A stretch of 64,000 bases of DNA from JBHJGM01 sp964405825 (GTDB lineage Bacteria; Verrucomicrobiota; Verrucomicrobiia; Opitutales; JBHJGM01), in contig CAYOPI010000003.1 in NCBI GenBank assembly GCA_964405825.1, positions 1 to 64,000 on the forward strand, read 5' to 3'. Shown here piece after piece: positions 19,262-29,391 of this stretch (within the stretch, counting starts at the first letter, position 1; each line of letters starts with the position of its first letter). The translations under genes were made by a program, and so were the position numbers. The notes under the pieces are model-generated. The model was not told the origin of the DNA, did not search any database, and saw nothing but the letters and a program-made list of their open reading frames with translations.

Positions 19262-19939
19262 ATGGATTTTGCCTCCGTTCGCGCCTTCATCTTTGACATG
19301 GACGGGCTGATGCTCGACACCGAGCGCATCGCCCTGGCCGCCTGGACGGCCGCCCTCGAGGAACTCTCCATCGACCTGCCCGAGGGCTTCTTCGTCAGGT
19401 TGATCGGCAAGCGAACGACCGACAGCCAGGAGTTGATGCACCGGACACTCGGCCCCGGCGCGCCCGTCGAAGCCCTCTGGGAGGCCTGGGGCCGCAACTT
19501 CGAAGCCCACATCGAGCGCGAGCCCGTCCCCACCAAGCCCGGCCTCTTCCCCCTGCTGGACGACCTGAAGGCACGGGATTATCCGCGCATTGTGGCCACC
19601 TCCACCGGCGGCCCGCGCGCTCGACGCCACCTGACCGACGTGGGCCTGCTCGAGTACTTCACCGACGTGGTTTCCGGGCGCGACGTCCCCCTGGGCAAAC
19701 CGGCCCCGGACATCTTTTTGCGCGCGGCCGAGATCCTCGAGGTACCTCCGGCGAACTGCCTCGTTCTGGAGGACTCCGGGCCCGGCATTCAGGGCGCGCA
19801 CGCCGCCGACATGCTCCCGGTTCTGATACCGGATTTGCATCCGCCCGAGCCTGCCCAGCGCCGCCTGGCGGCTTTCGAGTTCGCCTCCCTGAGTGCTTTT
19901 CACGAAGCCTTTACGCAGGCCCTGGCCGATCAAGATTAG
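19262..19939 (+). CDS. HAD family hydrolase, beta-phosphoglucomutase-like
   Basis: A 225-aa phosphatase or phosphomutase. Motif I is IFDMDGLMLDTE (nucleophile and acid Asp around residues 11 and 13). Motif II is the Thr/Ser of VATSTGG, motif III is the Lys of GKPAPDIFLRAA, and motif IV is LVLEDSGPGIQGAHAA. The helical cap between motifs I and II fits subclass IA proteins such as GS1/YcjU/PgmB. The substrate is unknown. ATG 19262 sits immediately before the conserved strand. Confidence 0.88.
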   Translation: MDFASVRAFIFDMDGLMLDTERIALAAWTAALEELSIDLPEGFFVRLIGKRTTDSQELMHRTLGPGAPVEALWEAWGRNFEAHIEREPVPTKPGLFPLLDDLKARDYPRIVATSTGGPRARRHLTDVGLLEYFTDVVSGRDVPLGKPAPDIFLRAAEILEVPPANCLVLEDSGPGIQGAHAADMLPVLIPDLHPPEPAQRRLAAFEFASLSAFHEAFTQALADQD

Positions 19940-20002
19940 CCCCTCGCGGACGACTTATGAAGGTGCCAAGGCCGCCCTCGGGGCTGCTTTGGCGACCCCG
20001 AC

Positions 20003-21145
20003 ATGACCGCCCGCCTTCACCGCCTCTGCCCCGCAGTGAGCGCCCTGCTTGCCTGTGTTCTGACCTCGATCCTTCCTGCCCAGGCCGGTGAACGCCTGCA
20101 GGTGGGCTCGCGCGTCTACGAAAACGCCGAGATCCTCCGACGCAACCCCGAGTCGGTCACCCTGCGCCATTCCGGCGGGCTGACCCAGTTGATGCTCCAC
20201 GAGCTGCCACGCGAGTGGCAGGAACGCCTCGATTACGACCCCGACGCTGCCGCCGACTTCCGGGCCGATCTCGATGACGCCCTCGCCGAACGCCTTTCCG
20301 AAAATCCGCAGGGCCAGGCGGCATCCACGGCCCCTTCGCAAGCGCCCCCAACCGATCCCGAGAATGGCGCCGGGACCATTCTCAGCTCCATCGGCACCGA
20401 GCCAAAGATCTACGCCCAGGTCGACTTCCGCCCCGTCTACCAGGAACTGGACCTGTCCGCCCGCGACCAGGGACCACGCCCGAGCTGCTCGGTCTTTGCC
20501 ATGGTCAGCGCGCTGGAGTTTCAGAACGCCATGGCCAAGGGCCGCCCCGAGAAACTCTCCGAGGAGTACCTCGTCTGGGCGACCGCGCGCAGCCTCGGCA
20601 TCTCCCAGGAGTACGCCGCCCAGGCAGGCGAGGACGCACCGCCCATCGAGAGCGGCTTCTCGCTCCTGGAGGTGGTCCAGGCCCTGCGCGCCTACGGCAT
20701 CGCCCTGCAGGATCAGATGCCCAACACCTACGCGCGCACCCTGCTGGAGATTCAGCCGCCTTCACCCGAGGTCATCGCCAGCGCCCGCGCCCGACAGCGC
20801 ATCGCCGCCTTCACCCTGCCGGGCCGTGTCGGCAAGGCCCGCGTGGACTCGGTCCTGCACGCGCTCAACAACGGCACCCCGGTCGTCGTTGGCGTGGCCT
20901 TTCCGCATCCCAGGGCACTGCGCGGCGTCCACGTACTGGGCAGCCAGGAGCCTTTCGAAAACTACGCCCACGCCGTCACGCTGGTGGGCTATCGCTGCGA
21001 CACCGGGCGCAAGGAGGACGTGCGCTTCATCTTCCGCAATTCCTGGGGCAAGCAATGGGGCGTGGGCGGCTACGGCTTTGTAACCTACGACTACCTCACC
21101 CGGCACCTGATCACCGCCGTGCTGCTGGAAGTCCGCGACGCCTGA
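20003..21145 (+). CDS. Exported papain-like (C1 family) cysteine peptidase
   Basis: A 380-aa protein with a signal peptide ending near LPAQA. Residues ~30-80 form a small beta domain (GSRVYENAEILRRNPESV, then the block around LHELPREWQERLDYD). This type is common at the N-terminus of exported verrucomicrobial and planctomycete proteins. After a Pro/Ala-rich linker comes the C1 peptidase, with oxyanion Gln156, catalytic Cys162 (RPSCSVFA), His323 (YAHAVTLVGY) and Asn346 (FRNSWG). All catalytic residues are present, so activity in the periplasm or outside the cell is likely. No inhibitory I29-type propeptide is recognisable. Confidence 0.87.
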   Translation: MTARLHRLCPAVSALLACVLTSILPAQAGERLQVGSRVYENAEILRRNPESVTLRHSGGLTQLMLHELPREWQERLDYDPDAAADFRADLDDALAERLSENPQGQAASTAPSQAPPTDPENGAGTILSSIGTEPKIYAQVDFRPVYQELDLSARDQGPRPSCSVFAMVSALEFQNAMAKGRPEKLSEEYLVWATARSLGISQEYAAQAGEDAPPIESGFSLLEVVQALRAYGIALQDQMPNTYARTLLEIQPPSPEVIASARARQRIAAFTLPGRVGKARVDSVLHALNNGTPVVVGVAFPHPRALRGVHVLGSQEPFENYAHAVTLVGYRCDTGRKEDVRFIFRNSWGKQWGVGGYGFVTYDYLTRHLITAVLLEVRDA

Positions 21146-21148
21146 GCC

Positions 21149-21406
21149 TCACACGCCGCTGCGAAGCGGCTCTTCAGGCGGAATGCTTAAAAGCGTCCGC
21201 GCTTCGGCCAGTCGCTCCTGGGGTACATCCAGGCGAATGCCACCCGGCGCCAGCGAACCCAGCCCCATCCACGTCGCACCCATCTCTCCGCGCACAAAGG
21301 CCGGAATCCCCGCGTCCTCGAGCAACGTCCGATCCAGATTGGCCGCCATCGCATCGTGGTAGATGCGCACCGTGGCAAAGGCGTTCTCTTTCGGGTCGCG
21401 AGCCAT
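21149..21406 (-). CDS. DUF2007 domain putative signal-transducing protein
   Basis: An 85-aa protein with the typical layout of this small domain: VRIYHDAMAANLDRTLLEDAGI, then a conserved Gly-rich strand, then RLDVPQERLAEARTLL. It is an ACT/PII-like small fold of unknown role. The stop converges with the cysteine peptidase gene 3 bp away. It lies 9 bp downstream of the RNase III-like gene and is probably co-transcribed with it. Confidence 0.7.
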   Translation of the reverse strand: MARDPKENAFATVRIYHDAMAANLDRTLLEDAGIPAFVRGEMGATWMGLGSLAPGGIRLDVPQERLAEARTLLSIPPEEPLRSGV

Positions 21407-21415
21407 CCCGACACA

Positions 21416-21730
21416 TTACTTCTTACGCGTCGTGCGTAAAGCGCGGGCGTCCTTGGCCAGGCGCTTTTCGATCAACGGCAATAGCGTTTCGTCCAGATGG
21501 GCAAAGGCCGCCTCCAGCCCGTCGCGCTCGTAGACCTGCGCGATCGCAGCCTCCACCGCCACCGGCCGGCCCTGCGAAGCCAGGAACTGGTTGTTGGTGA
21601 TCGTCTGAAAAAGCGGATCGTCGATCCCGCCTTGCGTTTGCAAAATCCAGCGCCGCGCCCACAGCGAGAGCACCGCGTCGCCCACCCAGGCCTGCGCGCG
21701 CAGTTGCCGTTCTTCCTCGGTTGTCGCCAT
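21416..21730 (-). CDS. RNase III-domain-like small protein (mini-III type)
   Basis: A 104-aa protein. QAWVGDAVLSLWARRWIL matches the GDAV helix of RNase III and most closely the AxxGDAxxxxxxR form in mini-ribonuclease III, which matures 23S rRNA in Bacillus. TNNQFLASQGRP fits the following helix, and VEAAIAQVYERDG fits the second catalytic helix with its Glu. The acidic residue expected a few positions before that Glu is missing (PVAVEAA), so the metal site may be incomplete. Assignment to a fold is moderately secure. Catalytic activity is doubtful. Confidence 0.6.
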   Translation of the reverse strand: MATTEEERQLRAQAWVGDAVLSLWARRWILQTQGGIDDPLFQTITNNQFLASQGRPVAVEAAIAQVYERDGLEAAFAHLDETLLPLIEKRLAKDARALRTTRKK

Positions 21731-21757
21731 GACCGCAGACCTTACGCAGTTCCCGGC

Positions 21758-22828
21758 CTATGTCAGCGCGCAACTGTGGGCCGCAAAGCCCGCGCCAAAC
21801 GCCGTCAGCCAGAGCGGTCCATGCCCCGGCGACTCCCCGCGGCCCTTCAGGTAGTCCTCCAGCGCAAACAGCACCGAGGGACTGCTCATGTTGCCAAAGC
21901 GCCGCAGGACCGAAGCCGTCGGACCCAGCCGGTGGCCCGGCAGGACCGACTCCAGCGCGGCGATGACGTCCGGCCCGCCCGAGTGCGCGATGACCTGCTC
22001 GACCGACTCCCGCGTGCCGTTGAGCCGCCCGAAGAGATGGGCCACGGCTTTGCCGGCCTGCTCCGGTACGCTGCGATGGAGCCGGTTGCGCAACTTGCCC
22101 GCGGCGTTTTCGAAGCGCAGCAACTGGCGGCTCTCGGGCAGGTGCAGGGTGTCAAAGTCCAACGCCCGCAAGGCCCCGTTGCCCGTCACCGCGTTGGCCT
22201 GACCGCGGCGCAACTCAGCTTCGGCCGTCCAGATGCTGGCCGAAGCACCGTCGGCAAAAAGGCAGAACGAGACCAGCACGCCCGGATCGTCGTCCAGGTA
22301 GAAGCACGCCGAGCACAACTCGATCGCCAGCACCGCCACCCGCGTGCCCGCCTGCGCCGACAGCAGGTGCGAGGCCGACCGCAACGCCGGAATCGCCGCC
22401 CCGCAGCCCAGCCCGACCAGATCCTGCAGGTAGGTCTCCGGCTTCAGGCCGAGGCGTTCAGCGACAAAACTCGACAGGCCCGGACAGAGGTAACCGGTGC
22501 AGGTGCAGACCAGCAGCGCGTCGAGTTCGGAGGCCTTCAGCCCCGCCTGTTCGAGGGCATCGCGCAGCGCCGCCTCACCCAGTTTCGGTGCCTCGCGCTC
22601 GAAGGCCTCGTTCAACTGCTGCGGACCGGCCTCAACAAAAAACGAAAGATCATCCAGGGCGAAGTGCCGCTGCTCCAACGCCTCGGCCTGCGTCAACAGC
22701 TTGCCCAGAAGCCGCTGCGAACGCTCCTTGAGCCGTCGTACCGGCTGGGACTCACGGATGGTCTCCCAGACTTCGCGCTGGGTGTAGACGGGGGCTGGCA
22801 CGCGGTTGGCCAGGGCTTGCAGGTACAT
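21758..22828 (-). CDS. Type III polyketide synthase (chalcone synthase-like)
   Basis: A 356-aa ketosynthase of the chalcone/alkylpyrone/alkylresorcinol synthase superfamily. It would extend acyl-CoA starters with malonyl-CoA and cyclise them to pyrones or phenols. The catalytic triad is complete: Cys142 (LVGLGCGAAIP), His282 (VIAHSGGPDV) and Asn313 (RRFGNMSSPSV). Length is normal. It is the last gene of a compact minus-strand unit with an FAD oxidoreductase and a methyltransferase gene. This gene set is reminiscent of srsABC of Streptomyces, which makes methylated phenolic lipids and quinones. The product here is not known. Confidence 0.92.
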   Translation of the reverse strand: MYLQALANRVPAPVYTQREVWETIRESQPVRRLKERSQRLLGKLLTQAEALEQRHFALDDLSFFVEAGPQQLNEAFEREAPKLGEAALRDALEQAGLKASELDALLVCTCTGYLCPGLSSFVAERLGLKPETYLQDLVGLGCGAAIPALRSASHLLSAQAGTRVAVLAIELCSACFYLDDDPGVLVSFCLFADGASASIWTAEAELRRGQANAVTGNGALRALDFDTLHLPESRQLLRFENAAGKLRNRLHRSVPEQAGKAVAHLFGRLNGTRESVEQVIAHSGGPDVIAALESVLPGHRLGPTASVLRRFGNMSSPSVLFALEDYLKGRGESPGHGPLWLTAFGAGFAAHSCALT

Positions 22829-22844
22829 CGTGTCGTGGGGGGGG

Positions 22845-23861
22845 TCAGGAGTGGGTCAGGCGAAACAGCGTCTGAAAGGGGAAGCCGCCGGTCCGGGCCC
22901 AGCGTCCCAGAATCGCGCGCGCACCCGGGGCCAGCAAGAGCGATTGCGTACCCCGGGCCCAGCGCACCCGCCGGTTGAAACCGCGGCGCAGTTCGTGCCG
23001 CAGCCGCGTCCGCGTGGTGTTCCAGGCATCCTTGCCGCGCGAAAATTCCTCCAGCACCGGCGCCGCCTGCCACGCCGCCTCCAGCGCCATCGACATGCCG
23101 TTGCCCGTGAAGGGCGGGATGACCGTCAGGGCGTCACCGAGGGCCACCTTCGAATCCGCCGCCTGCCCGAAGGCAAAATGCGAAACGCCCACGACCGTGT
23201 CGGCATCCGGCTCAGCCAACGCAACACGCCGGGCCAGGCCATCCATCCCGCACCCACGCAGGTAAGCCAGCATCAACCCCGTCCCGCGCTCACCCGACCA
23301 CGTGCGTTTCCTGAAAAGCCCGCAGCAATTCACCGCGCCGCCTTCAACGCCGGAGAGCCCCACGTAGCCGCCGTCGCCCAGGTGTATCTCCAGGTCCTCC
23401 CGCAACGACAGCCCGCGCACGTGCAGCTTCAAACCCAGCCAATTGCTCGAACGCGCCAGGCGGCGCCCGGTCGCACGCACTTGCCCAGCCCCGCCAAAGT
23501 CGGTGTCCACCCGCGCCTGCGTCTGCAATTCGCCCCCGGCCGCGATGAACGCTTCGGCCAGGACACGGTCGAGTCGATGGCGGGAAATCCCCAGAGCCGC
23601 CTGCGGCAAGTCCGCCTGCAGGGCGCGTTGCCCGTTGACGTACCAGCCCGTCTGTCGATGCCGGGGCCCCTCGCGGTGCAACGCCTCCAGACCCAGCGCC
23701 GAGAGCACCTCACCGCCAGCGCCGCAGAGAAATTCGCCGCAGACCCGGTGGCGCGGATAGGTCCCGGCTTCCAGCACGGTGACGGGCACGCCGCGGCGGC
23801 GCAGGGCAAGCCCGGTGGCCAGGCCGGCCACCCCGCCCCCGGCTATGGTGATGACTTTCAT
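22845..23861 (-). CDS. FAD-dependent oxidoreductase, geranylgeranyl-reductase/hydroxylase-like
   Basis: A 338-aa flavoprotein. The N-terminal dinucleotide-binding motif is ITIAGGGVAGLATGLAL, followed by VLEAG and the YPRHRVCGEFL motif typical of the geranylgeranyl reductase/PHBH-like group. The second FAD motif is KVALGDALTVIPPFTGNGMSMALE, near residue 245. It may hydroxylate or reduce the polyketide made by the neighbouring synthase. ATG 23861 overlaps the upstream methyltransferase stop as ATGA, which supports it over the ATG six codons upstream. Confidence 0.85.
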   Translation of the reverse strand: MKVITIAGGGVAGLATGLALRRRGVPVTVLEAGTYPRHRVCGEFLCGAGGEVLSALGLEALHREGPRHRQTGWYVNGQRALQADLPQAALGISRHRLDRVLAEAFIAAGGELQTQARVDTDFGGAGQVRATGRRLARSSNWLGLKLHVRGLSLREDLEIHLGDGGYVGLSGVEGGAVNCCGLFRKRTWSGERGTGLMLAYLRGCGMDGLARRVALAEPDADTVVGVSHFAFGQAADSKVALGDALTVIPPFTGNGMSMALEAAWQAAPVLEEFSRGKDAWNTTRTRLRHELRRGFNRRVRWARGTQSLLLAPGARAILGRWARTGGFPFQTLFRLTHS

Positions 23862-24526
23862 AAGCTGCGCACCGCGCACATCCGGTGCGACCTCAAAGCT
23901 GGAGTCCTTTCAAGCACGGTCCATTCCGGCTCTTCGAGCCCCAGCAACGCGCCCAGTTCCCCGCGCCGAAATCCGCCCCGCAGACTGACCGCCGCATCGT
24001 GCCGCGAAACGTAGTTCATCCGCGTCGCCCAGGCCAGCCACGGCAGCCCTCGCATCTGCCAGGGGCAGCGCTGCGTTTCGCACGAAACGATCAACGCGAC
24101 CCCGCCCTCACGCCAAAGGGCGCCCAGTCGCTGCAGCACCGGGTTCTCGAACTGGTGCAAAATGAGGTTGGCGACAACGCCGTCGTAGTCCGCGTAGCCG
24201 TCGAAGGCGGTCAGGTCGGCGCGGCGCCAGCCCCACGAGGCGGGCCAGCGCTCCGGGCGTGAAATCACGTCCAGCCCGTCGATCCGCACGCCCCTGGGCA
24301 GACTGCGCCGCCGGTACAGGTAGGCACCCAGGCAACCCTCGCCCGCACCGACTTCCAGCAGGCGCATGCCTGGACGGGCCACGTGCAGGAGCACCCCCGC
24401 CAGCCAGCGAAAGTTGCCCGTCAGCGCGTTGAGCAGGCGCAGGTCCCGCCGGTTGCGCAGGGCGTCGGGATGGTCCTGGGGCAGGCTGTCGAGCAGCTCG
24501 GGTTCGACGATGCGTTGGGCCAGCAC
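23858..24526 (-). CDS. SAM-dependent methyltransferase of the type III PKS cluster
   Basis: A 222-aa class I methyltransferase-like protein. SAM motif I is RLLEVGAGEGCLGAYL (~residue 55-70), followed by the acidic strand IDGLDV and a motif region YDGVVANLILHQF. It starts at GTG 24526, because no ATG precedes the conserved region. It is the first gene of the unit methyltransferase-FAD oxidoreductase-type III PKS, and overlaps the second gene by 4 bp. It probably O- or C-methylates the polyketide product, inferred from context. Confidence 0.8.
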   Translation of the reverse strand: MLAQRIVEPELLDSLPQDHPDALRNRRDLRLLNALTGNFRWLAGVLLHVARPGMRLLEVGAGEGCLGAYLYRRRSLPRGVRIDGLDVISRPERWPASWGWRRADLTAFDGYADYDGVVANLILHQFENPVLQRLGALWREGGVALIVSCETQRCPWQMRGLPWLAWATRMNYVSRHDAAVSLRGGFRRGELGALLGLEEPEWTVLERTPALRSHRMCAVRSL

Positions 24527-24610
24527 AGGGCGATCCTGCGCCCACTCCGATGCAAATGCAACTGCCTGCGCCGCTTGCGCTCAAGCCCACCCACGCTCAA
24601 CCTGCCACCC

Positions 24611-26181
<1,571 letters not shown>

Positions 26182-26185
<4 letters not shown>

Positions 26186-26589
26186 GCCAGCGAGGCCAGC
26201 TGCTCGCGAATGGCCACCAGGGCCTCTTCGTACTCGTGGCGCAACGCCGGCGGGCAGTCGGCAAAGGCCGTGAAGACACCGTCGTCCAGGGCGTTCTCCA
26301 CGTTGCGGCAGAGACGCGACAGGCGCTGCAGGCCCAGGTTGGCCGCGCTTCCAGCGATGAAGTGTACGTACTTGCGCAGATTGGGCGCGTCCTCGCTCGT
26401 GCAGGCCTGCTCAATCAGGGCAAAGCGCGGCTCTACCTCGGCGGTGAAAGTGTTGAGCATGTCCTCCCAGAACTCGGCCTCCATGCCTTCCGCCGCTGAG
26501 TTCAGCAGCTCGACTTGCTCCGCGTCAACGGGCGTCAGACTCTCGTCGGGCAGGTAGCCGACCATCGTGGGTGCGCAGACGTGACTCAT
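26182..26589 (-). CDS. HPt (histidine phosphotransfer) domain protein
   Basis: A 135-aa helical protein. The phospho-accepting His76 lies in LRKYVHFIAGSAANLG, matching the H-x-L/I-x-G-S-A/S-x-N-L-G pattern of stand-alone HPt proteins. Downstream helices (RLCRNVENALDDG) complete the four-helix bundle. It would relay phosphate between a hybrid kinase and a response regulator, neither of which is encoded nearby. ATG 26589 has a good GGAGAG Shine-Dalgarno site 6 nt upstream, which decides it over an in-frame codon eight residues earlier. Confidence 0.84.
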
Positions 26590-26693
26590 AAAGGCTCTCC
26601 AGCTCAGGTTCAAGGCGCACCGGGCGGCGCATGCCTGAACTGTAAGTCGTCTGTCACCGGGGCCAGTTTAGGACGCGAACGGACTTCTTCGCA

Positions 26694-27806
26694 CTACTGT
26701 AAGCCGTTCACCTGTCGGCCATTACGGCGATCGTGGGCCGGCAGCTCAACCCAGGCCAGGTTGTCCGCCGCACCCGGGTGCTGCCACAGTTCCCGCGCCT
26801 GCAGGTCCAGCACCACGATGCAGCGGTTGACCCGGAAAAGCTGCGTGCCGGGCTCCGGCGTGGTTCCGGGCGTCTCGGAAATGCGAACCTTGCGCGTCAG
26901 CACCGCTGCCAGGTAACGCCCGTCGCTCGTGAGCACCAGCGGCCGCGAGTAATTCTTCTCCGGTCGCGGGTAACCGGCAATGCGCACAATCCAGCCCGCC
27001 GCGCCCGTCTCCGGGTCCAGGTGCCAGAGGTCCGCGCTGCTTTGGCTGAACCACAACGACCGACCGCCATCGGCCCACAACGGAAACTGCCCCCGCACCG
27101 GCCACTGGGTAAAGCCGCCCGTGCCCAGATCCCAGTCCGTCAGCGTGCCTCCGCCCAGCGTGACCACCGGCCGCTCGGGATGAAAGGCCGCCCCGCGTCC
27201 CAGCGGCAGACCATCCACACCGACCCGGCGCAGGCGTGTACCCGTAAAGTTCACCAGCTGGTAGCCCTCGGCCCCGTGGAAGAGAATCTCCTCGCGCGCC
27301 TCGCAGACGGCCAGCGGATGGTAGGCATCGCGCGGCAGCGGCACCAGCAGCGTACGCTTTCGCTTCAGATCAAAGAAACCGAGCTGGTGCACGATCGTCA
27401 ACTGGCTGCGGCGGGCATCCGTCGCCACCAGCGCCAGCAACGTCGAACCCCCCTTCAGCAACCGGCACAGCCACACCACCCACTGGTTCCCGGCCAGGCG
27501 AAAAACCGCGCGCATCTCGCCCGTGCGCGTGTCCAGTCCACGCAATTCGCTGAAGTCCCGCCGCCCCTGCTCCATCTGGCAGCAATAACGGTAGGCCGTC
27601 GGAACGCCCGCGTGCGTCGCGATCGGGCAGTCCACCCCGCCGGTCGCCGCAAACCGCCTCGGCCCGGCAAAGTCCGTCTCCGCGCAGCAGACATCCTGCC
27701 CCTGATCCCAGATCAGCTGCTTGCCAATCGGGCGCGGCCGCACCTGCTTCCAGCCTTTCTTGACCTGCAAAGGCAACGGTCCGTGTCGGGGTACAAAGTC
27801 GGGCAT
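26694..27806 (-). CDS. Hypothetical beta-propeller-like protein
   Basis: A 370-aa protein without a signal peptide or membrane segment. Repeating strand-rich units with Trp and Asp-Gly turns (TDWDLGTGGFTQW, LWADGGRSLWFSQSSADLWHLDPETGAAGWI, VLTSDGRYLAAVL) suggest a WD40/TolB-like propeller, probably cytosolic. I do not recognise a specific family. It is flanked by the HPt gene downstream and a divergent MFS transporter gene upstream. Confidence 0.6.
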   Translation of the reverse strand: MPDFVPRHGPLPLQVKKGWKQVRPRPIGKQLIWDQGQDVCCAETDFAGPRRFAATGGVDCPIATHAGVPTAYRYCCQMEQGRRDFSELRGLDTRTGEMRAVFRLAGNQWVVWLCRLLKGGSTLLALVATDARRSQLTIVHQLGFFDLKRKRTLLVPLPRDAYHPLAVCEAREEILFHGAEGYQLVNFTGTRLRRVGVDGLPLGRGAAFHPERPVVTLGGGTLTDWDLGTGGFTQWPVRGQFPLWADGGRSLWFSQSSADLWHLDPETGAAGWIVRIAGYPRPEKNYSRPLVLTSDGRYLAAVLTRKVRISETPGTTPEPGTQLFRVNRCIVVLDLQARELWQHPGAADNLAWVELPAHDRRNGRQVNGLQ

Positions 27807-27938
27807 GGGCGGGGCGCGAAAGGTGACAGCCTACGCACGGGAGCCCAGCCGGATCAACCAGCGCCTGCGCCCCGGCCAATCCATCCTCCGGCCCAACCCC
27901 CGGTTGCCTTGTGCCCCTTTCCACGCCAACGTGCCCGC

Positions 27939-29381
27939 TTGCCTGATTCCTCTGACACTCACGCCGACGCGGCTCAACCGTCCCCGCCGCCCGAGCGCCG
28001 CTCCCTCGCCCGGCGCATCTTCGACCCGCAACGGCCCATCTCCCCGAAGCGCTTCCCGTTCTTCTACGGCTGGTTCCTCGCGCCCATCGCCGCGCTTGGA
28101 CTGCTCGCCAGCATGCCGGGCCAGACCATCGGCGTGGGCTCGTTCACCCCGCACCTGATCGAGAGCTTTCGCCTCCCCAACGACAGCCTGCTCACCCTGG
28201 CCTACATGATCGGGACGATCACTTCCGGGCTCCTGCTGCCCTTTGTCGGCAAGAAGATCGAGACCGTTGGCGTGCGCCGCACCGGCGTCTTTGTCTTCAT
28301 TGGGTTTGGCCTGACCCTGATTTTCATGGCCGGTGTTGGCTGGGTTTACCAGTCGATTGCGGGCCCCGACACGGACCTGCCCCAGCTCGCCTTTGTCATC
28401 GTCCTGATCGGCTACTTCTTCCTGCGCTTCCTCGGGCAGGGGGTGGTCTCCATCCTGCCCAACCTGATGGTCCAGCGCTGGTTCAACCGCCTGCGCGGAC
28501 GCGTGGCCGGCATCTTCAACGCGATCGCCGCGCTGGGCTTCTCCACCGCCCCGTTCTTCCTGGACCTGCTCGTGGAGTCGGTCGGGGGCGTGCGTGCCTG
28601 GCTCTACCTGGGCTGCTTCATGATCTTTTTCATGGCCACGCTGGCCTACCTCTTCTACCGCGACAGCCCCGAGCAATGCGGCCTGGAGATGGACGGCGGC
28701 TGGAAGCCCAGGAAGGCCCAGTCCGCCGAGAAAACCGCCCGCTTCACCACCTACCATGACTTCACCGCGCTGGAGGCCGTGCGCACCCTTCCGTTCTGGT
28801 TCTTTGCCCTGGGGCTGGGCTATCAGAGCTTCACCGTCACGGCGATTTTCTTTCACCGCGTCGTCATGGTCGGGGAGATGGGAATCGAGCCCGACGCCTT
28901 CAAGACCATGCTCGTTGGCAGCGCCTCGGCCAACATCTTCCTGAGCCTGCTGATCGGCTTCCTCACCGACCGCATGCGACTGCGAAACACCCTCCTGCTC
29001 CTCCTCACCGGCACCGCCCTTCTGGTGGCCGGCGTGCTCACCTTCCCCAGCCCCTGGGGCTACGTCCTTTGGATCGCCGGCAGCGGCCTCTCCTGGTCCT
29101 GCTACGGCATCCTGATCAACGCGGTCTGGCCCCGGTACTACGGACGCGCGCACCTGGGCAGCATCAACGGCATCGCGATGGCCACCCTGGTCATCTGCAG
29201 CGCCATCGGGCCGCACTACTACACGCTCATGAACCAGGCCTTCGGCAGCTACGAGTCGGCCCTGCTGCCCTCCCTGATCTGGCCCGCGGTCATCCTCCTG
29301 GGCTTCTTCTTCGTGCGTAATCCGCAGCTCAAATACGCCCCGCCCGAGGTCAGGAACGCCGGCAGCCTCAGCAGAAGCTAG
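27939..29381 (+). CDS. MFS transporter
   Basis: A roughly 480-aa inner-membrane permease with about 12 hydrophobic helices, beginning around FYGWFLAPIAALGLLASMPGQ. The central loop is KPRKAQSAEKTARF, and the second half includes LSLLIGFLTDRMRLRNTLLLL. The layout resembles MFS proteins of the monocarboxylate/oxalate-formate type, which start with the FYGW motif. The substrate is unknown. The start is uncertain. The first in-frame ATG (28114) would cut the first helix. TTG 27939 or TTG 27909 are plausible. The stop converges with the dehydrogenase stop at 29392. Confidence 0.84.
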   Translation: MPDSSDTHADAAQPSPPPERRSLARRIFDPQRPISPKRFPFFYGWFLAPIAALGLLASMPGQTIGVGSFTPHLIESFRLPNDSLLTLAYMIGTITSGLLLPFVGKKIETVGVRRTGVFVFIGFGLTLIFMAGVGWVYQSIAGPDTDLPQLAFVIVLIGYFFLRFLGQGVVSILPNLMVQRWFNRLRGRVAGIFNAIAALGFSTAPFFLDLLVESVGGVRAWLYLGCFMIFFMATLAYLFYRDSPEQCGLEMDGGWKPRKAQSAEKTARFTTYHDFTALEAVRTLPFWFFALGLGYQSFTVTAIFFHRVVMVGEMGIEPDAFKTMLVGSASANIFLSLLIGFLTDRMRLRNTLLLLLTGTALLVAGVLTFPSPWGYVLWIAGSGLSWSCYGILINAVWPRYYGRAHLGSINGIAMATLVICSAIGPHYYTLMNQAFGSYESALLPSLIWPAVILLGFFFVRNPQLKYAPPEVRNAGSLSRS

Positions 29382-29391
29382 GCGACCTTCT

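Noticed and set aside
26733..27938. An N-terminal extension of the MFS transporter frame
   Set aside because: The first ~400 codons overlap the antisense of the propeller gene and lack transporter sequence. The family region begins near 27990.
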